A stretch of DNA of 64,000 nucleotides from Tumebacillus avium (GCF_002162355.1 NZ_CP021434.1:3034001-3098000); one strand, 5' to 3'; positions 20,385-28,715 are shown, numbered from the stretch's first letter. Made by a program: numbers and translations. Notes: generated by a model from the sequence alone, not told the origin.

Positions 20385-20609
20385 ATGCCAATCGGCGGAA
20401 TTAACGTCTTTGCCTTCAAAGTCAACGTGATCGACAAAGGATACATTAACATCGGCCCTTCCTTCGTGCAGGATTGGAACGGCTACAGCAAACAGAACTA
20501 CGGTTCCGGGGAAGCAAACGGTGATGTGTCCTCACAAATGGCTGGAGCGACCAACATCATGGATACAGATCTCACCGATCAAAATGTCAGCCGGGCCAGC
20601 GCCATCTAA
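20385..20609 (+). CDS. Spore germination protein, GerPA/GerPF family
   Basis: 74-aa small protein of the GerP family, which lets nutrient germinants cross the spore coat. Family features: MPIGGINVFAFKVNVIDKGY with NIGPS (compare NFGD in GerPA/PF), GSGEANGD, and the C-terminal NIMDTDLTDQNVS, which matches the N-x-x-D-P-D-x-x-D-Q motif of GerPA and GerPF. AGGAGGAG lies upstream of the ATG. First member of a local set with the genes at 21323-22172; the Hsp20-like gene lies on the opposite strand between them. Confidence 0.85.
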   Translation: MPIGGINVFAFKVNVIDKGYINIGPSFVQDWNGYSKQNYGSGEANGDVSSQMAGATNIMDTDLTDQNVSRASAI

Positions 20610-20623
20610 AAAAATCAGCACTA

Positions 20624-20663
20624 AAAAATCGTCGGTGTGCATCCTGCGCCGACGATTTTTTTA
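20624..20663. terminator. Bidirectional terminator
   Basis: Long stem AAAAAATCGTCGG / CCGACGATTTTTT between the convergent gerP-like and Hsp20-like genes. Confidence 0.92.
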
Positions 20664-21191
20664 TGGTTCGTTTTGAATGTTGATCCGTCGGACGGCGCCG
20701 TTCTTCTTGCGTCGGCGCGGCAGCCGGATTTCCAACAACCCGTTGCGGTACAGCGCCTGAATGTTTGCCTCCACAATGGGCTTGTCGATGGGGAGGGAAA
20801 GGGAAAATGGGCCGATAAAGCGTTCGGACCGCACCGGGCGCAGATCGGGGTAGGGACGCTCCAGCGTGCCTTTGACGATCAGATGTCCATGCTGCGTGTA
20901 AACTTCGACCGAGGATAGGTCTTTCAAACCGGGCAGTTCGATGTGCACAAGGATCTGCTTTTCCGTTTCGTACAGATCGACAGCCGGCTTTGAGGCAGGT
21001 GCAGACCTGCTGGAGCCTGGATCGGACGGCTCGACCGTTCCCGTACCGCGTTCATAGCTGCGGAGATCTTCACTGCCGCGGTGTTGCTGCTCTGCGTCGG
21101 GGATCACAGAAAGAATATCCGTCCAGAAGTCATCCCCAAAGAACTGACGGGCTTGTTTTTCCCACCGGGACCAACTTCGATTGTCTTTCAC
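20661..21191 (-). CDS. Hsp20/alpha-crystallin family protein, GerT-like
   Basis: 176 aa. A long charged N-terminal arm (RSWSRWEKQARQFFGDDFW) leads to an alpha-crystallin domain at about residues 80-165: PAVDLYETEKQILVHIELPG, GHLIVKGTLERPYP, and the sheet end NGLLEIRLPRRRK. GTG start at 21191 with AGGGGGG 7 nt upstream. In Bacillus, GerT is a coat-associated Hsp20 protein needed for efficient germination, and this gene is embedded among gerP-like genes, so a coat or germination role is inferred. A general small heat shock chaperone is the alternative. Confidence 0.85.
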   Translation of the reverse strand: MKDNRSWSRWEKQARQFFGDDFWTDILSVIPDAEQQHRGSEDLRSYERGTGTVEPSDPGSSRSAPASKPAVDLYETEKQILVHIELPGLKDLSSVEVYTQHGHLIVKGTLERPYPDLRPVRSERFIGPFSLSLPIDKPIVEANIQALYRNGLLEIRLPRRRKKNGAVRRINIQNEP

Positions 21192-21322
21192 GGTGATTCC
21201 CCCCTTCAAGCGGTCACAGTCAGCCTATGCGGACAGAAATACAGGTGTGCGTTTGGGCGTTTGTCACCACCTCCTCAAGGCGCACATAGGCTGGAGTGTA
21301 GGTCGCAGAGGAGGTGGGCGAG

Positions 21323-21568
21323 ATGGCTTTTACCATCAACATATTCTGTATCAAAGTCAACAATGTGGAGAATGCATCCGCACTGAACGTCGGGCAAAAC
21401 CTCCTGAATGACTGGAAAAACAATTCCAAATACAACCAGGGCTTCGGCAATCTGAACGGTGACGAGAATGTCCAAAAACGCCTGAAAACGCGTGTCGATG
21501 ACCCGGACTTCATCGATGCGCCGACTCGTGATACATCGGTGACACAACTTCCTTCCTTATTGAGGTGA
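21323..21568 (+). CDS. GerPF/GerPA-like spore germination protein
   Basis: 81 aa, N-terminus FTINIFCIKVNNVENASALNVG aligns with the GerP-like paralogues at 20385 and 21573, followed by NQGFGNLNGD (Gly/Asn turn shared with GSGEANGD of the first). Start ATG after AGGAGGTGGGCG. Four nt separate it from the next gene, indicating one operon with 21573-22172. The promoter must lie between 21192 and 21300, divergent from the Hsp20 gene. Confidence 0.8.
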   Translation: MAFTINIFCIKVNNVENASALNVGQNLLNDWKNNSKYNQGFGNLNGDENVQKRLKTRVDDPDFIDAPTRDTSVTQLPSLLR

Positions 21569-21572
21569 CAAG

Positions 21573-21806
21573 ATGCAGATCAATGTGACAGAACTGAAAG
21601 TGACAACGATTGATAAAGGATTCCTGTCGATCGGACCCAGCGTGCAAAATGTCGTCCGCGGCCGGCAGCATTCCAACCAAGGCATTGGCCAGATCAAAGG
21701 CGATCTCAATTACACCGAAGCAGAGCGGACCGGCATCGATGACCGTGACGTGATCGACTTCCCGATTCGAAAAATTCATCTGAACGTGCCAGGGAACCGC
21801 AGATGA
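21573..21806 (+). CDS. GerPA/GerPF-like spore germination protein
   Basis: 77 aa; QINVTELKVTTIDKGFLSIGPS and NQGIGQIKGDL repeat the family pattern of the neighbouring paralogues, and DDRDVIDFP corresponds to the acidic C-terminal motif. Start ATG follows GAGGTGACAAG. Its TGA overlaps the next start (ATGA), so translation is coupled. Confidence 0.8.
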   Translation: MQINVTELKVTTIDKGFLSIGPSVQNVVRGRQHSNQGIGQIKGDLNYTEAERTGIDDRDVIDFPIRKIHLNVPGNRR

Positions 21807-21994
21807 AAGTCTATTTCGATCTGAAAAATATCCGGATCAGTTCCATGGACAACGCCGCACTGAACATCGGGAAAAACTGGATACTCACTGCTCATCAAAC
21901 AGGCGAAGAAGGTGATCGCAACCATGTGGGACGTATGGCAAGCCCTGCAGCAGCTCGACGCCAGAATTCGCAGGCTGGAAGCAGAAAATGCTGA
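21803..21994 (+). CDS. Short GerP-like protein, C-terminus possibly frameshifted
   Basis: 63 aa. The first ~40 residues (VYFDLKNIRISSMDNAALNIGKN) align with the GerP-like paralogues upstream, but the last ~25 residues (after GEEGDRN) are Arg/Ala/Ser-rich, unlike the family, and overlap the next gene in another frame by 71 bp. Either a genuinely short GerP protein or a gene whose 3' end was lost. Start ATG coupled to the preceding stop. Confidence 0.6.
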   Translation: MKVYFDLKNIRISSMDNAALNIGKNWILTAHQTGEEGDRNHVGRMASPAAARRQNSQAGSRKC

Positions 21995-22172
21995 ATTGCG
22001 GCAGCAGCTGAACGCGAGCAAGCGTCCATTAAAAGTAAAAAAGATCGTCTATCACGTCCACTCGCTGCACATCCAAGAAATGAAAGGCACGATGAACCTG
22101 GGCATCACCGCACCTTTGCCGGAAGAAGAAATGGAGCAGATTCAAATGGATTTGCAAAAGCAGAGTGATTGA
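21924..22172 (+). CDS. GerPC-like spore germination protein
   Basis: 82 aa. An N-terminal coiled coil (VWQALQQLDARIRRLEAENA and onward) is followed by a beta segment KKIVYHVHSLHIQEMKGTMN with LGITAP, matching the GerPC pattern (coiled coil, then 'IERIEYKFDQL...LNIG'). Shorter than Bacillus GerPC. The ATG at 21924 has GAAGGTGAT 8 nt upstream. Last gene of the cluster. Confidence 0.8.
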   Translation: MWDVWQALQQLDARIRRLEAENAELRQQLNASKRPLKVKKIVYHVHSLHIQEMKGTMNLGITAPLPEEEMEQIQMDLQKQSD

Positions 22173-22207
22173 GAACTGTCGACAGGTTCAGGTTGGCAGT
22201 TTTTTTG
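22173..22207 (+). terminator. Probable terminator after gerPC-like gene
   Basis: AACTG...CAGTT hairpin followed by seven T; stem is imperfect. Confidence 0.6.
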
Positions 22208-22298
22208 TGAGTATGACCGCAAGAATTGGGCAACTTGTGGAAGGAAGTTACGAATTCGTTATCGAAGAATAGCATGATGCTGATTTACACGAGCACCG

Positions 22299-22314
22299 CT
22301 TGACTTGTGTCAAG
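22299..22314 (+). promoter_or_regulatory. Inverted repeat upstream of CoA-transferase operon
   Basis: CTTGAC-TTGT-GTCAAG, a perfect 6-bp palindrome 17 nt before the Shine-Dalgarno of scoA. Could be an operator or a short hairpin. Confidence 0.45.
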
Positions 22315-22344
22315 TCAGGCAGTTACATAAAGGAGGTAACAACC

Positions 22345-23040
22345 GTGATTAACAAGGTCTATGACAGCGTACAAGAAGCCATTGCAGATATTCAAGACGG
22401 CGCCACGATCATGGCGGGCGGTTTCGGTCTGTGCGGCATTCCGGAGAACCTGATCCTTGCCCTGCGTGACAAGGGCGTAAAGGACCTGACCGTCATCTCC
22501 AACAACTGCGGCGTTGACGAATGGGGCCTCGGCCTGATGCTGCAAAACAAGCAGATCAAGAAGATGGTCGCTTCCTACGTCGGCGAAAACAAAGAGTTCG
22601 AGCGTCAATTCCTCTCCGGCGAGCTGGAAGTGGAACTGGTGCCGCAGGGCACGCTTGCTGAGCGCTGCCGTGCAGGCGGCGCAGGCATCGGCGCGTTCTT
22701 CACCCCGGCGGGCGTTGGCACGCCGATCGCCGAGGGCAAAGAGACCCGCGTGATCGACGGTAAGGAATACATCCTCGAGTACCCGCTGAAGGCGGATTTT
22801 GCAATCGTCAAAGCGTGGAAAGCGGACAAGATGGGCAACCTCGTCTATCGCAAATCCACGCAGAACTTCAACCCGATGATGGCGGCAGCAGGCAAGATCA
22901 CCATCGCGGAAGTTGAAGAGATCGTCGAAGTCGGCGAACTGGACCCGGATCACATCCATACCCCGAGCGTCTATGTTCAGCGCGTTGTTCTTGGCAAGCA
23001 CGAGAAGCGCATCGAACGCCGCACCACTCGTCAAGGGTAA
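22345..23040 (+). CDS. scoA: 3-oxoacid CoA-transferase subunit A
   Basis: 231 aa. With subunit B it moves CoA between succinyl-CoA (or another acyl-CoA) and acetoacetate. Family marks: [20 protein letters not shown] near the N-terminus, [47 protein letters not shown] start at 22345 with AAGGAGGT upstream; longer in-frame starts lack a ribosome site. Thirty bp before scoB, so the two form an operon. High GC and highly biased codons suggest strong expression. Confidence 0.93.
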   Translation: MINKVYDSVQEAIADIQDGATIMAGGFGLCGIPENLILALRDKGVKDLTVISNNCGVDEWGLGLMLQNKQIKKMVASYVGENKEFERQFLSGELEVELVPQGTLAERCRAGGAGIGAFFTPAGVGTPIAEGKETRVIDGKEYILEYPLKADFAIVKAWKADKMGNLVYRKSTQNFNPMMAAAGKITIAEVEEIVEVGELDPDHIHTPSVYVQRVVLGKHEKRIERRTTRQG

Positions 23041-23070
23041 TCACAACGGATCTGAAAGGGGAGCTAAACA

Positions 23071-23730
23071 ATGGCATTGACTCGTGACCAAATCGTTCAG
23101 CGTGCAGCACAAGAGATTCAAGACGGCTATTACGTTAACCTCGGTATCGGGATCCCGACCCTGGTGGCCAACCATATTCCGGAGGGTCTGAACGTTGTCC
23201 TCCAATCTGAGAACGGCCTGCTGGGCATCGGTCCGTACCCGACCGATGCAGAAGTCGACGCAGACCTGATCAACGCAGGGAAAGAGACCGTAACGACCAT
23301 TCCGGGCTCGGCATTCTTCTCCTCTGCAGAGTCGTTCGCGATGATCCGCGGCGGCCACATCGACATCGCCATCCTCGGCGCGATGGAAGTTTCGGAAAAA
23401 GGCGACCTGGCCAACTGGATGATCCCGGGCAAGATGGTCAAAGGCATGGGCGGCGCGATGGACCTCGTCCACGGCGCGAAGCGCCTGATCGTCACCATGG
23501 AGCACACCAACAAGCATGGTGAAGCGAAGGTCCTGAACGAGTGCAAACTCCCGCTGACCGGCCGTGGTGTCGTGCACCGCATCATCACCGACCTCGCTGT
23601 GCTCGACGTGACAGCAGACGGCCTCGTCCTGCGCGAAGTGGCTCCGGGCCATACCGTAGAAGAGATCCAGTCCAAGACCGAGCCGCAGCTGATCATCCCG
23701 GCAGAAGGTGTTAAGGAAATCGCGGTATAA
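23071..23730 (+). CDS. scoB: 3-oxoacid CoA-transferase subunit B
   Basis: 219 aa. Contains [18 protein letters not shown] and the catalytic Glu in [13 protein letters not shown], plus [20 protein letters not shown] and the [19 protein letters not shown] loop, all typical of the SCOT/AtoA beta subunit. Start ATG after AAAGGGGAGC. With scoA it supports ketone body or acetoacetate/amino acid breakdown. Confidence 0.94.
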   Translation: MALTRDQIVQRAAQEIQDGYYVNLGIGIPTLVANHIPEGLNVVLQSENGLLGIGPYPTDAEVDADLINAGKETVTTIPGSAFFSSAESFAMIRGGHIDIAILGAMEVSEKGDLANWMIPGKMVKGMGGAMDLVHGAKRLIVTMEHTNKHGEAKVLNECKLPLTGRGVVHRIITDLAVLDVTADGLVLREVAPGHTVEEIQSKTEPQLIIPAEGVKEIAV

Positions 23731-23733
23731 GAC

Positions 23734-23766
23734 AAAAAGCTCCGTCCCTTGGGCGGAGTTTTTCTT
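23734..23766 (+). terminator. Terminator of scoAB
   Basis: AAAGCTCCG / CGGAGTTTTT with the internal CCC/GGG extension. Confidence 0.85.
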
Positions 23767-23810
23767 TCTTCACCAGCAAAAATTGGGTGTATTTTTTTCG
23801 AGAAAAAGTA

Positions 23811-23839
23811 TTGCATATCGATAGTTGAAATGATATATT
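23811..23839 (+). promoter_or_regulatory. Promoter of tRNA cluster 2
   Basis: TTGCAT, 17-nt spacer, TATATT, 55 nt before tRNA-Lys; the same arrangement as the cluster 1 promoter. Confidence 0.75.
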
Positions 23840-23893
23840 ATCTCTTGTCGACAGCGACACGGTTAAGGTTTCATGATATATAGCAGGTAACAA

Positions 23894-23969
23894 GAGCCAT
23901 TAGCTCAGTTGGTAGAGCAACTGACTTTTAATCAGTGGGTCGAAGGTTCGAGTCCTTCATGGCTCACCA
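23894..23969 (+). tRNA. tRNA-Lys (TTT)
   Basis: 76 nt; differs from the 19418 copy only in the T loop (TTCGAGTC against TTCAAGTC). Opens tRNA cluster 2. Confidence 0.98.
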
Positions 23970-23974
23970 CTGTT

Positions 23975-24062
23975 TTACTTAGGGCGCGACGTTCGTCGCG
24001 GAGGTAGCCCCGCTAAGATCGCGACGTCCTGTCGCAACGCGGGACGCTGCACATCCATGTGC
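23975..24062 (+). repeat. tRNA-spacer hairpin element
   Basis: Same nested element as in cluster 1: CCCGC/GCGGG around GCGAC-GTCCT-GTCGC, then GCACAT-CC-ATGTGC, with a partial GCGACG-TT-CGTCGC copy in front. Confidence 0.75.
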
Positions 24063-24137
24063 GCGGAAGTGGCTCAGGGGTAGAGCATCGCCTTGCCAAG
24101 GCGAGGGTCGCGGGTTCGAATCCCGTCTTCCGCTCCA
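24063..24137 (+). tRNA. tRNA-Gly (GCC)
   Basis: 75 nt, identical to the copy at 19645; anticodon loop TTGCCAA. Confidence 0.98.
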
Positions 24138-24165
24138 TTCAATTTCATAGTATACTTTTGATTAT

Positions 24166-24249
24166 GCGGTCGTGGTGGAATGGCAGACACGCACGCTTGA
24201 GGGGCGTGTGGGGCAACCCGTGGAAGTTCGAGTCTTCTCGACCGCACCA
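24166..24249 (+). tRNA. tRNA-Leu (GAG)
   Basis: 84 nt, identical to the copy at 19739; anticodon loop CTTGAGG. Confidence 0.97.
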
Positions 24250-24291
24250 TTTTTTTATTTCCAGGCTTTTTCTTTTCTCACTTTCAAACGC

Positions 24292-24380
24292 GGAGAGGTA
24301 CCGAAGTGGTCATAACGGGGCGGTCTTGAAAACCGTTAGGGGGCAACCCCACGCAGGTTCGAATCCTGTCCTCTCCGCCA
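24292..24380 (+). tRNA. tRNA-Ser (TGA), intact; left attachment site of the island
   Basis: 89 nt with a long variable arm and CCA; anticodon loop CTTGAAA; acceptor GGAGAGG/CCTCTCC. An integrase gene starts 189 nt downstream, and positions 2-89 recur exactly at 34670-34757, so this gene is the integration target. Confidence 0.97.
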
Positions 24381-24503
24381 TCTCTTACATAGCAAGGGGT
24401 AGAGTTACTTTTCGTCTTTCTGAGATAGACCGCAAGAAAACGGTCGAAATTAGAGAGTTCGCAAGGGTTCTACACTCACCTTACTTGGAAACCGTTACTC
24501 ACG

Positions 24504-24531
24504 CCGATAGGAGCAATCCTGTCGGTTTTTT
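24504..24531 (+). terminator. Terminator of tRNA cluster 2
   Basis: CCGATAGGA-GCAA-TCCTGTCGG then six T. The same hairpin recurs at 44824. Confidence 0.85.
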
Positions 24532-24568
24532 GCGTTGTATGGGGTCTATCCAAGGAGGACTCAATTAC

Positions 24569-25609
24569 ATGAAACGAAAACAAAAACGTGAACGGACAAA
24601 CTACGCCCCGGAACAAGCAGCGATGGATGCAATTGAACGGTCACTGTCGCTCGAAGATGCAATGGGGGAGTTCTTGCTGTCCAAGCAAGCTGAACGAGTT
24701 GCGGAGCGCACGATCCGTGATTACAAGACTCATTTCAGGTATTTTAGGAGTTGGTTGGATGTGTCCTATTCAGGGGTGCGTTTGGCCGACATGTCATCGA
24801 AAATGGTGAAGGAGTACATTTCCTATATGTCGTCTGAAAAAATGCAGTATGACGACCATCCGACCCGTTCCTTGCGTTCTAAGCCTGGGGTTGTTGGCTT
24901 ATCTCCAATGACGGTGAATGTGCGAATAAGAACGCTTCGTGCATTTTTCAACTGGTGCTACCGGGATGGTCATATTCAGAGCAACATTGTTCAGGATGTG
25001 AAGCTGCAGAAAGTAGACAACGACAAGATTATGGCGTTTACTACAGAACAAATCAAAAAGTTGTTGGCGATCCCAGACCGTTCTTCTTTCTCTGGTTTCC
25101 GAGATTATGTTCTGATGATGATGCTGCTAGATACCGGCTTGCGTATCGGTGAACTGTTGGGGTTATCTAAAGACGACATAGATTTTGAAGAACTGGTGCT
25201 AACTGTCCCTTGGGACAAAGCAAAAACGAGAAAAATGAGATCCATTCCGTTCTCAAAAAAAATTGGGAAGTTACTAGCCGAATTGATGCAGGAGAATCAG
25301 GACTTTGGAGCAAATGTAAAGAAACTTTTCTATTCAGCCTATGGCAACGAGTTATCGGTAAACTCAATAGATGAGCGTTTACATGAATATGGAAAACAAG
25401 CCAAACTGGAAGGTGTGAGAGTTTCTGCTCACACATTCAGACACACATTTGCTGTCCACTGGATTAAGTCTGGCGGAGATCCCTTCTCTCTACAAAAGAT
25501 ATTGGGACATACCGATATGTCAATGGTCAGGCGTTATGTACGTTTAACCGAAGGTGATGTGAAAGTGAAACATCGACAGTATTCACCGATAAATTTGTTG
25601 AACAAATAA
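24569..25609 (+). CDS. Tyrosine recombinase (integrase) of the tRNA-Ser island
   Basis: 346 aa. An N-terminal SAM-like core-binding domain (about 30-150) precedes the catalytic domain (165-340). Catalytic residues seen: Arg in DTGLRIGELLGL, the beta-hairpin Lys in AKTRKMRSIPF, HxxR in SAHTFRHTFAVHW, His in LGHTDMSMV and Tyr in RRYVRL. The ATG at 24569 follows AAGGAGG. Lying right beside the intact tRNA-Ser at attL, it is the obvious enzyme for insertion and excision of the 24381-34757 element. The gene is complete, so the element may still move. Confidence 0.93.
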   Translation: MKRKQKRERTNYAPEQAAMDAIERSLSLEDAMGEFLLSKQAERVAERTIRDYKTHFRYFRSWLDVSYSGVRLADMSSKMVKEYISYMSSEKMQYDDHPTRSLRSKPGVVGLSPMTVNVRIRTLRAFFNWCYRDGHIQSNIVQDVKLQKVDNDKIMAFTTEQIKKLLAIPDRSSFSGFRDYVLMMMLLDTGLRIGELLGLSKDDIDFEELVLTVPWDKAKTRKMRSIPFSKKIGKLLAELMQENQDFGANVKKLFYSAYGNELSVNSIDERLHEYGKQAKLEGVRVSAHTFRHTFAVHWIKSGGDPFSLQKILGHTDMSMVRRYVRLTEGDVKVKHRQYSPINLLNK

Positions 25610-25622
25610 TGTTCTATTAGGG

Positions 25623-25647
25623 AGCAGGTCGATCTGACCTGCTTTTT
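25623..25647 (+). terminator. Terminator of integrase gene
   Basis: AGCAGGTC-GATCT-GACCTGCT followed by T tract. Confidence 0.9.
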
Positions 25648-25953
25648 GTTTTGAGAAGAAATAATATATCAAATAAAAAACTATTGAATATACATAAAGT
25701 GGTATTTTACAAATATATAATTTTGTTGTATTATATGATTCTCCAAGTCATATCTAGGAAGGGATTGATGACGTTCTTCGAAGAGGTGGTAAATAAACCT
25801 TTTCGCAATTATTAGCGGTGCCGATATTACCAGTTGAGATAATTTTACGGTAAAATATCACCCTAATATATACTGTTAACAAAGAAGACTATTAGCAAAG
25901 AAAACTACTACAAAGAAATTGGAGTCTTGTTTTTGAGGAAAGGAAAACACACC
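25648..25953. other. AT-rich intergenic region upstream of rep-like gene
   Basis: About 300 bp, much more AT-rich than the chromosome. It holds -10-like TATTATATG near 25731 and possible direct AAGAAAACTA repeats near 25885-25915. I see no gene. An origin could be here but nothing proves it. Confidence 0.4.
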
Positions 25954-26907
25954 ATGACCACACAAAAATTTTATATCCCTATCCCAAATTCGTTTTACGG
26001 AACAGAAAAGATTTCCTCTCATGCATTGTACTTGTATGCCCATCTATACCAAGGGAGGACTTATCTCACAAATACAACAAAAACGAACCTAAGTTTGATC
26101 GAATCGGAAATTAAATTTGTCAAGAAAGGTCAAGACAATCGAAATTATATCCTACAAGCCTTGGAATGCCTGATTACAAGAGGCGACATCGTATGTACAT
26201 ATCTTGATCTAAAAAAAGATAAGCAGCTCGACATTTCTTTTCCAAAAGTTAATGGTTATGAGAAAATTCCAGTTTCATACTCTGATATGACTGACAATCA
26301 TGAGAAGTACATGATCCTCTGTTATATTACAAAAACCAAGCGAAGTATTTCGTTTTATGAGTTTGCTGATATACTTAGCTGCTCTCTTGCTCATGTCAAA
26401 AAGGTTATTTCTGAAATGGAGACAGAGGGATCGATACAAGTAAAACATGGGAAGTATTTCATTAACGCTGAAGGATTGCCTCAGAGGGAGAAAAATAGCT
26501 ACTCTGTAAATTCTCGAACTAATAAGGCAGTAAGTTCACAAACTGAAACCGTTAACAGTGAAGATATGGAAGATGACCCTGAACACAATTGGTATGTTCG
26601 GGATGCTAAACTAAGTGTAAGAGATTTCCAATATTATCTGAGCACTGACGATGAGAAACTGATTCCCTATGCAGAAAAGCGTATCGAAGCCATACGTCAA
26701 TCCGAGGCAGGAACGAAATTTATTGATCGTATGCTAAAAGAAGCAAAAGCCAATAATCGAGCATTTAATGAATACTTTGGTGATTCAGAAAGTCAATTGA
26801 AGAAAATAAACGAATTTCAAAGGATTACTCAGCAAGTAACTGAACGAGTTCAAAATCAGAGTGTAGAATCAAATAAAGTGATTGACTTAGCAACGCTATG
26901 GGACTAA
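25954..26907 (+). CDS. Putative replication or transfer protein of the element, winged-helix type
   Basis: 317 aa, AT-rich, family not recognised. The N-terminal half (KFYIPIPNSFYGTEKISSHA, then a helix-turn-helix-like KRSISFYEFADILSCSLAHV with KKVISEMETEGSIQVKHGKYF) reads as one or two winged helices, as in RepA_N/DnaD-like initiators. The C-terminal 100 residues are charged and helical. Start ATG with AAAGGA about 10 nt upstream. Follows the integrase gene, a place where integrative elements often carry a replication or relaxation gene. Function is inference. Confidence 0.7.
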   Translation: MTTQKFYIPIPNSFYGTEKISSHALYLYAHLYQGRTYLTNTTKTNLSLIESEIKFVKKGQDNRNYILQALECLITRGDIVCTYLDLKKDKQLDISFPKVNGYEKIPVSYSDMTDNHEKYMILCYITKTKRSISFYEFADILSCSLAHVKKVISEMETEGSIQVKHGKYFINAEGLPQREKNSYSVNSRTNKAVSSQTETVNSEDMEDDPEHNWYVRDAKLSVRDFQYYLSTDDEKLIPYAEKRIEAIRQSEAGTKFIDRMLKEAKANNRAFNEYFGDSESQLKKINEFQRITQQVTERVQNQSVESNKVIDLATLWD

Positions 26908-26937
26908 GGGAGTGGCATTTGCCATTCCTTTTTTTGT
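26906..26937 (+). terminator. Terminator of rep-like gene
   Basis: AAGGGAGTGGC-ATTT-GCCATTCCTT then T tract, overlapping the stop codon. Confidence 0.8.
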
Positions 26938-27182
26938 ATCTGGCGCGGTCAATTTAGATCGACAGTCGCGGTCAAGATCGACAGCAGATGGACAACACGA
27001 CCAGCAGTTGTACGTATCAAAAATGACCAATTTTTGCGCTGTATTAGATTTTCAGATTCAATGCACCCAGTCCTCACCCTTTCAATTCAAGAACGTAATA
27101 CAGGGCAAATACGGGGCTCTGAGAAAGGGGATGACAGACAGTTCTACTGGTATCAAATGAAATGGCGATTTCATCGGAAACA

Positions 27183-27210
27183 AAAAATGCACCCATAGGG
27201 GTGCAAGATT
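27183..27210 (-). terminator. Terminator of receptor/peptide operon A
   Basis: Minus strand TTGCACCC-CTAT-GGGTGCA followed by TTTTTTG, 13 nt after the peptide gene stop. The 245 bp between this and 26938 hold no convincing gene. Confidence 0.85.
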
Positions 27211-27222
27211 AATACATCAAGT

Positions 27223-27348
27223 TCAAGAATTAGTAATAATCCCGTGTGGCTTTGGGTCGAGGTCAGCTGCAACATTTGAAAAGTTGCTTCCTGTGCTGAC
27301 GAGAACAACAAATGCACATAACGCTAACAGTGCCAGGATCTTTTTCAT
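27223..27348 (-). CDS. Phr/AimP-like signalling pre-propeptide, copy A
   Basis: 41-aa protein easily missed by size filters. An N-terminal signal peptide (MKKILALLALCAFVVLV, ending about STGSNFSNVAA) is followed by a short C-terminal tail ADLDPKPHGIITNS. This is the form of exported RRNPP pro-peptides whose last 5-10 residues are imported as a pheromone. It lies 9 bp after the stop of the HTH-TPR regulator on the same strand, the classic receptor-then-peptide order of Rap-Phr, NprR-NprX and AimR-AimP; AAGGGAG at the end of the receptor gene can serve as ribosome site. A same-length partner follows the other regulator (38994-39119), and both tails share P-x-P-H-x-x-I. The mature form is inference. 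Confidence 0.85.
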   Translation of the reverse strand: MKKILALLALCAFVVLVSTGSNFSNVAADLDPKPHGIITNS

Positions 27349-27357
27349 ATCGACTCT

Positions 27358-28653
27358 CTACTCCCTTGCTAAGGATTCAAAAAGATCACTTCGTTTGCTT
27401 TGCAAGTCAAGAGCTTCTTCTAAATTCCCAGTCATACGACAAGAATCTACGGCAATTTGGAGGGCAGCAGCTTGATCTCTCACAAAACCTATTATAGCAA
27501 ATATGTTAGAGGATTTTATAGCGAGTTCATGAGCTTGAATATAATTCTGAATTTTGTAGTGATATTTTGCAAAAACTGCATACAATTCTCCTAATTCAAG
27601 AGTTGTAGACATCTCAATAGATGGTGCCATGTTTTGTGCTTTGTTTAGATACTCACTTGCTTCTTCGATTCGATCAGTGAGCAGGAGAATTTCTGCGATT
27701 TTAGCGTAAACAAAAACTACGCCAGCAGGATATTTATCCAATTCAAATTGTTCAGCACAATGAATTAGATCCTGAATTGCTTGAGTGGGATTCTCTTTGT
27801 AGGTGATGGATGCGGCCATCGTCACCTGAACACGACTAAATAAAGAATTGTTATTCAGTGTCTGGTACAAGGTCTTCGCTTGATCAAAGAATTCAGATGC
27901 CCTTTGAAAGTCATCTGTGTTTTTATATGCAATACCTAATACATATAACGCATCAGCTAGTTTTCTGATGTCATTGACCTTTTCATAATATGATCCTGCT
28001 TTTTCGATATACGGGAGAGATTCACGAATACATCCTTTTCTGCGTAGAGTTAACCCGACATTGAAAGAGATATATGCCGCAAGATGATCGAATTCAATAA
28101 ATCGGTTTATATAGTCAAAAGCACGCTTGTAGTTGTAGAGTGCTTCTTCGGTTTCTTGCAATTCCGTATAGTTATTTCCGATTTTGTTCCGTATCCAAGC
28201 AAGTAAGTACGCATCGTGAAAATTGGAGGACTCAAGACTTACAATCATTGGCTGCAAAATTGCCAAGGCATCTTGAAAACGTTCTTGTTGATACCTACAG
28301 TCAGCAAGAAAAACAGTGAGTCTTAATTTGTCATATTCGGAGAGCACTTCTTGTTGCAGTTTTATGATAAGTTCTTCTGCTTCTGCTGGTTGATTCTTTT
28401 CAATCAACAGCTCTACTAATTTGATCCGGGCGTGTAATTCCATATTTTTGTCTTCGTCTTGAAGCAATTCCTTTAATGGAATCAAAAAAGCATCTGCAAT
28501 TTTGTTAAGAAGATCTGCAGACGGCATTGCACGATCCTGTTCAATTGTACTAATCCAAGATATTGTTACACCAACCAGATTTCCAAGGTCGGTTTGAGAC
28601 AAATTCCGTTCTTTTCTAAAACGCCGGATTCTTTGACCTAATGTTTCATTCAT
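27358..28653 (-). CDS. HTH-TPR (RRNPP-type) regulator, leftward, copy A
   Basis: 431 aa. N-terminal XRE-type helix-turn-helix (LGQRIRRFRKERNLSQTDLG and VGVTISWISTIEQDRAMPS) followed by a ~360-residue TPR-like superhelix with repeats such as AGSYYEKVNDIRKLADALYV and ASEYLNKAQNMA. This layout is shared by PlcR, NprR, AimR and related peptide-sensing regulators. A short signal-peptide-bearing gene follows directly. About 45% identical by eye to the regulator at 39116. Start at 28653 chosen because GGGTGAT lies in front; ATGs at 28659/28662 overlap it. Likely controls the divergent operon and its own peptide. Confidence 0.9.
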   Translation of the reverse strand: MNETLGQRIRRFRKERNLSQTDLGNLVGVTISWISTIEQDRAMPSADLLNKIADAFLIPLKELLQDEDKNMELHARIKLVELLIEKNQPAEAEELIIKLQQEVLSEYDKLRLTVFLADCRYQQERFQDALAILQPMIVSLESSNFHDAYLLAWIRNKIGNNYTELQETEEALYNYKRAFDYINRFIEFDHLAAYISFNVGLTLRRKGCIRESLPYIEKAGSYYEKVNDIRKLADALYVLGIAYKNTDDFQRASEFFDQAKTLYQTLNNNSLFSRVQVTMAASITYKENPTQAIQDLIHCAEQFELDKYPAGVVFVYAKIAEILLLTDRIEEASEYLNKAQNMAPSIEMSTTLELGELYAVFAKYHYKIQNYIQAHELAIKSSNIFAIIGFVRDQAAALQIAVDSCRMTGNLEEALDLQSKRSDLFESLARE

Positions 28654-28686
28654 GGACATCACCCGATTTACTGGACTTTATTGAAT

Positions 28687-28715
28687 ATTATACAGATTCA
28701 GTCATAAATCAGCAA
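28687..28715 (-). promoter_or_regulatory. Promoter of leftward receptor/peptide operon A
   Basis: Minus strand TTGCTG, 17-nt spacer, TATAAT, 34 nt before the receptor start. Confidence 0.75.

Noticed and set aside
21314..21322. Upstream start for the GerP-like gene at 21323
   Set aside because: That codon lies inside the AGGAGGTGGG ribosome site.
24059..24568. N-terminal extension of the integrase across tRNA-Gly, tRNA-Leu and tRNA-Ser
   Set aside because: Runs through tRNA genes and a terminator; the real start with AAGGAGG is at 24569.
26912..27160. 82-codon plus-strand frame after the rep-like gene
   Set aside because: Begins within the terminator, no ribosome site, unusual composition.
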